DNA of 64,000 bases. It comes from Phaeosaccion multiseriatum (lineage: Eukaryota; Ochrophyta, other classes). Numbering within the stretch: the stretch's first letter is position 1; each line of letters begins with the position of its first letter. Under the pieces are notes generated by a model that made no database searches, was not told the DNA's origin, and saw nothing but the letters and a program-made list of their open reading frames with translations. Made by a program: the position numbers and the translations under genes. The DNA is taken from NCBI GenBank assembly GCA_965112735.1, contig OZ218952.1, positions 3,224,001-3,288,000 on the forward strand, given 5' to 3'. Below are positions 28,501 through 39,054 of this stretch, one piece after another.

Positions 28501-31298
28501 CACCTGTGTATGGTAGTGCTTCTTTGGCACGAGGAAGACGTTGGTGAGAGCAGTTTCAAGGTGCGCTCCGGGGCCCTGCCGCCGGACAAACGGGCCTTCG
28601 CAGAAACACTGCAAACAAACAGATGGCAGTAGATGGGTGATGGGTGGATGGCGGGACAGACCATTAGATGGATAGATACATGGGTGATGGGTAGGAAGGG
28701 AGGGGGGGGGAGGTTAGCGAGAAATACTTGATGCGTGAGTGAGTAAAGCAAGCAAGGAAGATAAGGGCCTTCCATGACACGAGGGGCTGGCTGACTTGCC
28801 TGCTCCTCCCAGTATCGGTGCTTCTTGTGCCGCTCTTTCTTGGCGAAGTCCCACGATCGCGAGTCAGAGGCGAGAGACTACGGCCAGGCCAAGGCAGTTG
28901 GTGATACAGGACAGGGCAGAGCAGGCCAGGGCAGTTGGTGATACAGGACAGGGCAGAGCAGGCCAGGGCAGTTGGTGATTCAGAGCAGAGGCAAGAGTAG
29001 GGTAGGTAGCGAGGTAAGCAGCAAACAGCAAGAGCTTCTGTTTGCAAGTTGGGTGTAGCTTGTTTGCCCAAGCAGTCGGAGGACAGTGTCGAGACACATA
29101 CGAACACACGCCTCCCGCCCTCTTTGGTAAACACACTCCCTCCCTCCCTCCCTCCCTCCCTCCCTCCCTCCCTCCCTCCCTCCCTCCCTCCCTCCCTCCC
29201 TCCCTCCCTCCCTCCCTCCCTCCCTCCCTCCCTCCCTCCCTCCCTCCCTCCCTCCCTCCCTCCCTCCCTCCCTCCCTCCCTCCCTCCCTCCCTCCCTCCC
29301 TCCCTCCCTCCCTCCCTCCCTCCCTCCCTCCCTCCCTCCCTCACTCACTCACTCACTCACTCACTGACTCACTCACACTATGCTCCACCGGCTTGGGCGC
29401 AATGGCCTCGAGCATCGCCTTGACCCGCTCCCCCAGCACGGCCTTCGCCCCCCTATCAGCTTCGCGTACCCACAGGTCGGCGAGACGCATCCCCACGGGC
29501 TTCTGAAAGGTGTAGACCGGCGGCTGCTGCAGTGCTTCGTCGGACCGCGAGGGCTGCGAGAACTGATACACGCCAGCCACTGGATCCCACACCTTGTCGC
29601 ACAGCCGCACCATCGCATGCCCCACGGCCCAGCGCACCAGACAGCCGCGAGCGTAGGACTGGATGATCGTTGCTCCAAGCCACCTAGGGGGAAAGAGGGA
29701 GAGAAAGAACAGGAGGAAGAGAAGGAGGGGAAGAGAGAGAGAGGGGGAGTGAGAGGATGAGGAAGAGAGAGAGTGAAAGAGAGAAAGAAAGAGACCGGTG
29801 GAAAAAAAGGAGAAAGAGGGGAAGGGGGAGAGAGAGAGAGGGGAAGAGAGAGTGAAAGAGAACGGTAGATAAAGGATAAAAAAGACACAAGAGGCAAAGA
29901 GAAGTCGAGAAAGAAACCGGTGCACAAAGTGAGAGCGGCGGTTACAGGGAGGGAGGTGACCGAATTCCGAAGAGAGAGGGCAATGCAACTGAAGCAGACT
30001 CGCTCCTACAATGAATCTCGCCCCTCCCCCTCTCCCTCCCGCCCTGCTTGGCCATCATCTCTCTTTCGCCACTCACTAACCTCGCTTGGAACGGGTTCCC
30101 CTCACACACGTCCACAAGGTCTCTGAGGCGCTTCCTCCTGGCCTTTCCCATCCTGCGCTGCTCCAGCATGATCCGCACCACCTCGTCGTCCTCGCGAAAC
30201 TTGTCGTCGCCTTTCGCCTCCTCCTCCGCCTTCTTCTCCTCCTGCATCTTTTCCCGCCTGCCCTCCTTGGGACTCGCTCCTCCCGTTTTGCTGCCCGAAG
30301 AGGTCCCTGTCCCCGTGCCTCTCCCCCAATCAATATCCTTCCTATTCTTCCTCTCGCCCTTCGCATCCTCCTCCCCCTCCCCCTCCCCCTCCCCCTCCCC
30401 CTCCGCCTCCCTCCTCTCCCTCTCCTCGTCCTCCTTGTCCATTGCCCACTCCTCTGCCCGCAGGTCCATCACCTCCATCGGGACCTTGCGGGTGGGCTTT
30501 TGCCAGTACGAGTAGCGACGATTGGCCCGAGTGGCCGTGAGCTTCGTGCTCGTCGGTGAGACTGCGCCTCTTTTCTTCGACCTCTGCTTCTGTGGTCGTT
30601 GTTTCGTTAGCGAACCCGTTTGTGAGGGGAGGGAGGGAGGGTGTGTGGACGAATGACCCAGGCAAAAGAAAAAGCGAGAGACACATTTGGGCCGGCTTTG
30701 TTAGTCCTTCGGTCGGAGAAAGCCTGGCCATTATATGCCAGCCATTGCGGCGACATTGATGCCCTCCTTTCTCTCTCCACTACTTGCGCCTCACTCTCTC
30801 CCCACCCGAAACCCTTTCCGCGCCCTCTTCGCACTCTGGCTGACCTGCGGGGCAGGATCGGGTAGTGAAGACGCATAAATAGTCTCTCCAGTGTAGGGGT
30901 TGAACAGGTACTTGCCCGCCAATGCATCGCGCTTTCGTTTGAACCACTCCTGTCGGAAGGGCAAGGCAACAGAAGTCTCAGTGACGGGAGCCGCCCTAAC
31001 TTCAAGAGGCGGGAGGCGGCTCGTGAAAGGCCTGCCCTCAGGTAAAATCTCCAGGGTCAGCCTAGAGCGCCTCCCCACAGTAGCTGAAGGAGCCAGGAGG
31101 CAGAAACAACAAAATAAAGGAGATTCACCGAGCGAGCGACACACTCTAAATTTGTTTCCCAGCTCTTGTCGTGATGCTCTTCCCCAATTCGCCGCATGAC
31201 TACTCACCGGCCCCTGCCGTGTCCACGACAAAACATCCATTGTACATGCATCCAGCAACAGCACCAAAGCACGATCCCAAAAGAGAGGAAGATCGCAT
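25537..31298 (-). CDS. IQ-motif protein with WW-like and helical-repeat regions, 13 exons
   Basis: Exons on the minus strand: 31298-31208, 31083-30845, 30589-30081, 29683-29377, 28877-28800, 28608-28504, 28142-28073, 27797-27694, 27457-27299, 27160-27041, 26415-26298, 26040-25912, 25691-25537. Phases sum exactly to 728 codons (727 aa). Order: short Cys-containing start; a WW-like segment (KYLFNPYTGETIY); a second similar one (RRYSYWQKPTRKVP); an acidic/basic coiled region; a consensus IQ calmodulin-binding motif (IQSYARGCLVR); then ~350 residues of helical sequence with an armadillo-like feel (for example LVEGIVHCVDFMHDD, QACCYALYNMVF). One intron (28799-28609) uses a GC donor (CAG|GCAAGT). 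Exact family not recognised; a calmodulin-regulated scaffold is the best inference. Confidence 0.75.
26063..26290. repeat. (GGA)n and (GA)n tracts in an IQ-gene intron
   Basis: Poly-(GGA) at about 26063-26115, then GA-rich sequence to 26290. On the sense strand these are pyrimidine-rich and fill the intron between exons 26415-26298 and 26040-25912. Confidence 0.9.
26420..27038. repeat. Three adjacent minisatellites filling one IQ-gene intron
   Basis: 26420-26586: about nine copies of an 18-bp unit (GTCAGGACAGTGAGAGGT). 26590-26850: ~13-bp units of GGTATAGGACATA type. 26930-27037: ~16-bp units of GGGTATGCGGCA / ACACGGTATCGGGC type. Together they make up nearly the entire 625-bp intron 27040-26416. 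Confidence 0.85.
28891..28983. repeat. 37-bp tandem repeat, three copies, at an intron 3' end
   Basis: Three copies of GGCAGTTGGTGATACAGGAC plus GGGCAGAGCAGGCCAG in the IQ-gene intron, ending a few bases before the acceptor of exon 28877-28800. The first 16 bases recur elsewhere in the window. Confidence 0.85.
29136..29376. repeat. (CCCT)n followed by (TCAC)n in an IQ-gene intron
   Basis: About 51 perfect CTCC units (29136-29341), then about nine TCAC units. On the sense strand the intron begins with (GTGA)n directly at the donor (exon end 29377) and continues as (GGGA)n. Confidence 0.95.
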
Positions 31299-31730
31299 AG
31301 CGAAAGACACACGTGTTGGAAAATCAGAAAGCCAGCTGTGAGCGAAACCGCCACACTTCCAATTTCAGTTGATAAGGGATTAAAAAAACTTCGTGAGCGG
31401 GACCATCTCGTGCCTTGACTCACTTACTTACCAACATGCCATCCTTCTTGTGCGAGCCGCAGGCGACCGTGCGACTCGTGCGAGGTCGCCTGCGGCTCGC
31501 ACAAGGAGGATGGCATGTTGGTAAGTAAGTAAGTGAGTGAGTCAAGGCACGAGATGGTCCCTCCCTCCCTCACGAACAAAATCCTATCTCCTACCGTCAA
31601 TCAACAATACTAGCTGGACTATCCCCAATCTATCTACTAATCTCAACGTTTCGCTCTCCGTCCGATCCTGAGCGCACCCTCCCTAGTCGAGCCTGATCAT
31701 TCAGGCTGCGTCTGCACTGAGTCCATTGAG
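31299..31730. promoter_or_regulatory. Intergenic region between two tandem minus-strand genes, mostly a hairpin
   Basis: 432 bp downstream of the PPR gene and upstream of the IQ gene. Half of it is the palindrome listed next; the rest has no coding signal. It must include the IQ-gene promoter. Confidence 0.5.
31377..31588. repeat. Long palindrome, ~95-bp arms, 15-base loop
   Basis: The left arm (~31377-31468) and right arm (31484-~31588) are inverted copies. The inner ~30 bp, ending in GTGCGAGCCGCAGGCGACC, differ by one base. The outer parts differ by small indels in TCAC/TTAC runs. The loop is GTGCGACTCGTGCGA. The right arm contains GGTAAGTAAGTAAGTGAGTG. It would form a strong cruciform or RNA hairpin. 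Confidence 0.9.
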
Positions 31731-34700
31731 TCACCACCGCCCTCCACCGGCCTCGCCCCCACGCCCCCCCCCTCCACGGCTACCACCACTGCCACCACTG
31801 CCACCACTGCCACCACTGCCGCTCTCCGCCCTCCTCCAGCGAGGCGCCGCCTTCTCGAGCTCCGCAAGCTCCGAGGGCCCGATCTTGCCCTTCCACGCTC
31901 TCTGCTGTTCCACCGGCAGGCGCGAGAAGCGCTCCAAGTTGGCCATGAAGTCCTTGGCTCGCTCGTCGAAATACATGCCCAAAGCCTCCATCCGCCGCAA
32001 ATGGCGAAGTGCCTCTTCAATGTAGAACAACTTGGCAAGCCCCAGCACCAGAATCGAATACGTTTGCTGCGTGCGCACCACCGGCCTAACAGAGGAGGAG
32101 GACGCGCCGCCGGCACCATCACCACCATCACCACCCCCCTGCTGCTGCCCCTGCTGAAGCCGGTCCATGTCCTCCCTCGATACGCCCTTCCCTGCCGGCA
32201 CAACGTGTCTCATGTAGCCTCCCCTCCTCTTCACCCTCGCCTCAGCCTCGGCCTCATTCTCGGCCAAAGAGCCAAAGCGTTCATCCCCAAAGGGCCCAAA
32301 GGAAAAGTCCTCACCAAAGGAGGGTGCCTCCTGCGACTGCCGCTGCGACTGCTTGTGCTCCAACATGCGCAGGTCCTGCTGCACCCTCTTGTTCTGCCTG
32401 GCCTGCTGACCAGCGTCCGGGTCCTCCATCTCGCCAAAGTACCTTAGCGCCATGTCTGGCCGCGGCGTAAGGCCCTCTAGACAGGTTTTGATGGCCATGT
32501 TGTAAGTGTCCTCCTGGGGCCTGAGGCCGAGCTTGGCCATCTGTGCAAACACCAGCTTAACCATGTTGGGGTCTCTTCTTCGTTGGGCTCCGTACATGAA
32601 CTCGTTGAGCGTTCTCCTGAGGTGTGTGTTTGTGTGTGTGTGTGTGTGTGTGAACCCCGTACAAAGAGACAGAGGGACAGGGAGGAGGAGATGGGAGGGG
32701 GGGGGGGGGGGTAGAGAGGGAGGGAGAGAGGGCAGACAGAGAGAGGCAGAGGTGAGAGAGAGAGAGAGATAGAGAGGGAGGGCAAGGCTGGGCAGTAAAA
32801 CGCTGAGGAGGAAAAGGGCTTGGAGCACTTCACAAAGCACAATGCGTCGTCGTTCCTTCCGTCGCCCGGTCCAGCCCCACTCACTGATACCCACTCACTG
32901 ATACCCACTCACTGGTACCCACTCACTGATACCCACTCACTAGTACCCACTCACTGCCCCACCCATATGCCCTTCGCCTGCGCACCTGTTGACGGTAATT
33001 CCCCTCTCGAGCATCTCCTCCAGCATGTGCACGGCTCCGTCGCCGCCCTCGTCAGAGGTCATGTTGGAAAACGCTCTGACAGGTGTGTGTGCGATCGTGG
33101 AAAGAAGGGAGACAAGCGGGGAGGAGGGTTAGGAGATGGCGTTGCGTGGGGGGAGACAACGAGGTGTAACGCAAACGAAACGTGCGAAACGGTGTTGTCT
33201 GCTTGTAAGTTGGGTACATGGGCCCAAACAGAAGGAGCGCTCCCCAGCACGAATCGAGCGAATACGATACGGAGCTTCCCCCGTTCCTCCCCTTCCTCAG
33301 AGCCCGACCGCGCAGCAAGAGAGAGCTTCTCCCGTCAGCCCCTTCTAATCCCGCAGGTACCTGATGATGGCGGTGTAGTGGTATGCATTGGGTGAGAGCC
33401 CCTCGTTCTCCATCTGCCGCAGCAGACGCACTGCCACATCGGGACGGGGCACCGGCCCCGCACACGCCACCATCACCGCGCTAACAGGCCACACAAGGAG
33501 ACAACCAATGCACAAATACACACACACATGCATGCATGCAGACAGAGACAGAGAGGCATGGAGAGAAGAGAAGAGACGAAGGAGACAAATGTGAGCAAGG
33601 CAAGGACAAGAAAGTGTTGTGATTGATGGGGATATCGCCCCTCCCCTCTGCTCCCTCCCTCCCTCCCTCCTCCCTCCCTCCCTCCCTCCCTCCCTCCCTC
33701 CCTCCCTCCCTCCCTCCTCCCCCCCCGCACCTGTAGTGGTGCTCGTTTGGCCGGATACCCGCCGCCGGCATGCTCTCCAAGAGCCGCAGACAGACCTTGA
33801 GCTTATGCAGCCTCGCAAACATACGCAGCTCGTACAGCAGCGTTCGCGCGTCTTTGGGCACCTCATCTTCTGCGATGCGCCGCAGGAGACGTTCGGTGTG
33901 TGGTGAGCCGGGGGGGCCCAAGACGCGCTTCTTCTCGAGGTCCCCGTCGAGGTAGTGGCATGCCTGGTTGATTGGTTGGTTGGTTGGGTGGTTGGTTGGT
34001 CGGTCGGTTGGGTTGAGAGAGGGTTGGTTGGTTGGTTGGTGGGTGGGTGGGTAGGTTGGTTGGATTGTTGATTTGATTTTGATATGCCAGCCAGACCTGC
34101 AGGGCAGCATTGTAGGTGCTGGTCTTGAACCATCTCTTCCTGCCGAGCCTGCGCATGCGAATGAGGTGCAGCATGGCCTGTGACTCGCTGTGTCTAGCGG
34201 AGGGGGCCGTGTCTCCATCGCCCATTGGGTTGTAGCGCTGCCCTCCAGCCAGGCCTGGGGCGGGCAGCGAAGGGCACAAGGAGGCAAAGGAAGGAAGGAA
34301 GAGAGGAAGGCCGGAAGGACAGGACAGGATAAGAATGGAGGAAGGAACGAAAACAAAAGTCAACAAGAAAACAAGACGGGGAACAAAGCAAAGCGAGCAA
34401 ACATAAGCATGATGTGACAGGTGGACAGGGGAGCCTCCCGGCCTGAAGGGAGGTAGGAGGAAAGCAAACTGACGCTGCACCAGGCAGAGCCACCCATTTC
34501 CGCAGTGCCACGCCCGAGCAGGACAGGGTACACAGGGTAAGGCAAATCAAAAGCAAGGCAAGCAAGGAAGCTGGGGCTCACCTTGCAAGGCTGCTTGCTC
34601 CTCCACCATCTTCTCCGCCGTCCTCCTCCCTACAGCGCTGGAAAGAATCGCGCCACCGCCTTCACCCCCCCCCCCACTCCCATCCCCATCAACATCACCA

Positions 34701-36811
34701 CCTTCACTCAAACCACTACCGTCACCACCCGCATCCGCAGCAGTTGGTGATACAGCAGCGATGCCAGCATGTGGCAAGTTCTCCTCCAGCAGCTCGAAGA
34801 AGAGCTCAATGGCGAGCTCGTAGCATCCGTGCTTGACGCAGCAGCGCAGCGTGGTCTGCAGGGCATAGTCGCTGATGCGGAGGCCGCGTTCCCGCAGCTG
34901 ATTGAGCAGCTCCACCGACAGCACCCCGGGATTCGCCGTGGCGGGAGGCGCAACGAGAGGCGGGCTCCCTACGGCTGAGGAGCCTGAGGAGCTACTACTA
35001 CTGCTGCTATTGCTACTTCTATTACTACTACTGCCTCTGCTGCTGCTGTCGCTACTGTCAGTGCTACTGGCGGCGGCTCGACCTGTGGCAGTCGCAGAGG
35101 CGGAGGCTGCCGGGAAGGGCAGGCTGGTGCCGCTGCACTCCCCAAGGGCCTTCAGCACAAGCTCGTACTCCTCCTCCGACGGTTTCACCTTCCAAAAATC
35201 ACAGAACAGAAACCACATGCACCGGGGTCAGGGTCGGGGTTCGGGTTAGCAACGGCGTCAGGGCCCCGCCCCATCGGAATGGAACCAACCCGGGAGGAGA
35301 GGAGAGAGAAACAACACACTCCGAGCCGCCACTCCCTCCCTTCTTCCCTCTGCGCGCCTCCCTCCCTCCTTCCGTCTGCCCCCCTCCCTCCCTCCCTCCC
35401 TCTCTCCCTCCTTCCACCTTGCCTCTCTCCGCCGCCCCCTCCCTCCCTCCGCCCCTCCCTCCCTCCCCCTCCCCCACTCACCTGCAGCACATCCATGGTC
35501 TCCAGCAGCAGCATGGCCGCCCGCGCCCTCCCCCCTGCCACAAGGTCCTTGAGCCTCCCCCTGTAGTATTCCCTGATGGCTGACGCCTGCAGTAGTCCCA
35601 CCCTCAGCGGCGCCCCCAGCCGCTGCAACACATGGCTGTGAAGCTTGAGCACCTCGCTGGAGTCCCCCACCGAGTGCAATGCCTCCAGCGCGGAGCAGTA
35701 GTCCTGAGAAGTCAGGCCGGGGCTGCTGCTCCTGCTGCTTTGTGGTGGTGAACCTCTTCCCCCCCCTCCTCCTCCTCCTGCTCCTGCTGCTGCTATGGCT
35801 GCCTCCTCCTCCACGAGGGCATCCTCGAGCTTGGCCAGGAGGCTCATGACGTCCGCCGAAGAGGCCTTCGTTGCTCCTCCCTCGGCTGTTGCACACTTTG
35901 GGGCCAGCCGTATTGCCTCGCGGTACAGCTGGATCTTTGCATTGCTGCCACTGTCGCTGCTGCTGCCATCGTGCCTGTCACTGCCTCCACGCCCACCCCC
36001 TCCCCACCGCCGCCCCTTTGTCGTCTCCCTCCTGCCTTCTCCTACTCTTTCCAAGGCTTCTTGAACTCCTTCTCTTCCTCCCGTCCGCCGCTGCATTGCC
36101 AAGTGTTCCTCCTCCTGCTGCTGCTGATGCGCCTCGGCATCCGCCTCCCCCTCCTCCAGCATGGCCAGAACCTGACCCCAGTTACCGTGCTTGCCGCACA
36201 CGCGCATGAGCTGCAGGTAGAAGTTCGTGTTGGGCGCTGTACCGCTCTGTAGCCTGCCCAGCCACAGAGCAACCAGCTCCTTGGCCAGAGCGGGGCTGGC
36301 GCCTTTGCTGAAGTCCGGGTGGGGAGGATTATGGGGCACTGCTGCGACACACACACATAAACGGGTGGCATAGGGTGAGCAAAAGGAGTGGGAGAGGAGG
36401 ATTCTTATCATTGAGGACAGAAGGAGAATCTTCTCCCACCCTATGCCCAACCCATCCCCACCAACTTGATGACTCTCACTCACCAGACGAGCTGCTCCTG
36501 GTAGTGGTGGACATCCCTCTCTTCCTACTGCGGGAGGCCAGGACGAAGTCACACCCATCGCGACTGCGAGGTCCACCACGAGCCCCTCCTCGTCCTGCTC
36601 CCACACCCCATGTGCAGCAGCTTCCCCAGATTTGACGCTGCACCCCTCCTCCTGCCGGGGCTACAAACGAAGATGAGGTGCACACCTGTGGCTGTTGCTG
36701 CTGCGGCAAAAAGCCTGCACCTTCACCGCTGCCACTGCTGCTGCCGATTCTCCTCCTCCTCCTACTACTTCGGCGCACCTCTCCGTGCCCCAGTGCCCTT
36801 CGCCACATCAT
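31731..36811 (-). CDS. PPR protein, 8 exons, probably organellar
   Basis: Exons on the minus strand: 36811-36484, 36341-35482, 35188-34582, 34254-34097, 33963-33731, 33480-33361, 33075-32986, 32616-31731. Phases sum to 1,094 codons (1,093 aa). The N-terminus is Met/Arg/Ser-rich (MMWRRALGHGEVRRSSRRR) and could be a transit peptide. PPR units are diverged and spread along the chain: PNTNFYLQLMRVCGKHGNW, ISDYALQTTLRCCVKHGCYE, PNEHHYSAVMVACAG, PNAYHYTAIIRAFSN, QEDTYNMAIKTCLEG and QQTYSILVLGLAKLF. They are separated by low-complexity Ser, Gly and Gln runs. Unlike the PPR gene at 1-1086 its repeats are old and non-identical. The product probably binds organellar RNA; no catalytic C-terminal domain is seen (the end is Gly/Ser/Arg-rich). 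Divergent from TMEM18. Confidence 0.85.
32876..32962. repeat. 14-bp minisatellite in a PPR-gene intron
   Basis: About six units of CACTCACTGATACC type. On the sense strand each unit carries GTGAGTGGGTA, a 5'-splice-site-like string, shortly after the real donor. Confidence 0.85.
33652..33720. repeat. (CCCT)n tract after a PPR-gene donor
   Basis: About 16 CTCC units, slightly interrupted. On the sense strand they appear as (GGGA)n within a few bases of the donor of exon 33963-33731. Confidence 0.9.
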
Positions 36812-37131
36812 CTCTGCTGTCTGCGTTCTTCCGTCTCCTGCGTTCTTCCGTCTCCTGCGTTCTTCCTCCTCCTCACCCCCCCCCCCCTGCTGTCTACTGC
36901 TTCTACTCCTCCCCCTTCTTTAGTACGCTTTCGTAATTGCCAACTGTTGGATGGATGTGGAAGGGCCGAACCAAACACAAACTTGGTGGCTTGCTCTAAT
37001 TAAGAAGAAGAGCTTAAAAAGAGGAAAAGCGGAGCCAACACTGCTGCTGTGGTTTCCCACAGGCATCTCGAAGCAGAAGCGAAAGGGAGGGCAGTGAACC
37101 TCGAGCCGGCTGTAATTCACAGGGAACAAAA
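36812..37131. promoter_or_regulatory. Divergent intergenic region, PPR / TMEM18
   Basis: 320 bp between outward-facing start codons, with a tandem TCTCCTGCGTTCTTCCG repeat at about 36823-36870. A likely bidirectional promoter. Confidence 0.5.
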
Positions 37132-38679
37132 ATGGAAGAGGGGGGGGGGACAGTTGCGGCAGAAGCAGCTAAAATAGCTGCATCGATAGCAGCAGATGCG
37201 GCAGAAGGGTCGGAGGGAGCAAAAGATTACCGAGGGGGTGGTGGGGTGACGACGGACCAAGCAGAATGGCTGCACAGCATCCAGGAGGAGATGGGCGCCA
37301 TCTTGCAGGCGTCCGTGGGGCCGGAGGGCTTTTGGGAGAACTTACAGGCCTTCAAAGAGGTGAGAGAGACGGGAAAAAAACATAGAAAGGAGTAACCCGC
37401 CTCTTTAATGAAGGTCAGAGGATGGCCTGGGTCTGGCAGTGCGGGACTTGGATCGAATCTGGAATGATCCACACGGGGGCCCTGCTCCCCCCCCCCCTTG
37501 GTGGAAGTCACTCCACCCGTCTTCCTGCGCCGGACTGACTCAGCGACTCGCTGACTGATGCTACTCGACGCCTGCAGGCCGTGGACTGGAGCGAGACCTG
37601 GATCAGGGCCATCGGAGTCTTCCACTTGTGTACATTCATCACAGTTGTAGCCACGCGCAAGCTCTTTTGGCCACAGGTAAGACCTCTTTTCCTTACTTCG
37701 CCCGTCGAAGTCGACAAGTGCGCCTCTTTTCCTTTGCCTTCCTCTGTCCGTTTCTGCCCACTACTCTCTTCTCTTCTCTTTTCTTGCGACTCGTGTGCAT
37801 TGGTTGACTCACCACTGTTCTATCTGTCTGTACGTCTCCAAAAGGTGGTTCTCTTCCTACTGGTCTGCGGCCTGGCGCGGATAGCAGAGAGGGCCAACGT
37901 GTATCTAAACAGCCGCTGGACAGACTTCTCCACACAGGTGATGCCCATGGGAGGGAGAAGGATTGCTGGCCTGAGAGAAGGAAGACAGAGAGACGCATGT
38001 AGTTGTTGTGCCGTCGAACATGCCGTGTCTCTACGAAGGATGAGGGGGTGTCACACCCGTCTCGACCCTCCCTTGAGAGCCCTGATCCCCCCTCCCGCCC
38101 CCACCCTCCTCCTGCAGAACTACTTTGACGAGAGGGGCGTGTTTCTCGGAGTGGTGTGGTGCCTGCCGCTGCTCCTCATAGGCTTCTTCCAGCTGGTACG
38201 CCTCACCAACGTCTCATGCGCGCTTACGGGAGGTTGCGCACCGGCCCACTCCTCTCTCACTCTCTCTCTCTCTTGGTATTCATTCGTCTCTCTCTCTCTT
38301 GGTATTCATTCGTCTCTCTCTCCCTGCGTCCCACCCCTCGCCTTGGCAGAGCAGAAGCGAAATGCTCACGGCCTGTTCCCCCCGCGCCCTCTCGCCCTTC
38401 CTGACGACCTTTCTCTCCCTCTGTGTATGCCTATATATATCTCTCTCTCATACTCTCTCTCCCTTGCCCCCCTCTTTCATGTTCACTCTCTCCTGGGGCC
38501 AGTTCAACTTCCTCGCTATGAGCACGTCACTGCTCGTAACGGTCAAGAGAAGGGAGTTCGCCAAGGACCGGAAAGACAAAGCGGCGGCGGCCGGGCAGGG
38601 GCAGAAGGGAGAGGAAGGGGGGGGGAAGGGCAACGGCAAGGGCAAGGCAGCGCAGGGCGAGGCCAAGAAGAACAGATGA
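37132..38679 (+). CDS. TMEM18: TMEM18-family membrane protein
   Basis: Five exons: 37132-37359, 37578-37676, 37845-37937, 38118-38195, 38503-38679; all introns phase 0, 224 aa. After an Ala/Gly-rich N-terminal extension, the TMEM18 core is clear: AVDWSETWIRAIGVFH with the first helix, VVLFLLVCGLARIAERANVYLN with the second, WTDFSTQNYFDERGVFLGVVW with the third, then a hydrophobic segment and the basic KRREFAKDRKDK tail rich in Lys/Gly. TMEM18 is a small three-helix protein reported at the nuclear envelope/ER. Its molecular role is unsettled. Each helix sits in its own exon. The final exon acceptor at 38502 was chosen because it keeps phase 0 and the conserved FNFLAM continuation. Confidence 0.87.
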
Positions 38680-39054
38680 TGTAATGATGGGAGGGGGAAG
38701 GGACGCCGCTCCTCTCCAGCCGAGTAGGTGTTGTAGAAGACGAGGTGCTGCTGAGGCGAGGCTGGGTGGTGCCGTATGCGCTTGCTGTGGACCCCTCAAG
38801 TATTGCCTTGACCACAGAATACGGCGGCGCTTTTCGTCGTCGTCAGCCCTCAGCTCATGCAGTATAATATTCAATTTTTAATTACAAAGCTCGCCCTGGG
38901 CGTAAGGATGGATGGCTACCCTGTCAGTCTTCATCCTTCTTATACAAACTAAACCCTCCACTCCTCCTCTCTTAACCCCCCACTCTCCCCACATCATTGA
39001 TGCACGCTCGATACTTCCTTCCATCCCCACACATCGACGGTTCGTAATCCACTT
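38680..39054. other. Convergent intergenic region
   Basis: 375 bp between two stop codons. An AT-rich patch at 38862-38884 may hold a 3'-end processing signal. No gene seen. Confidence 0.5.
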
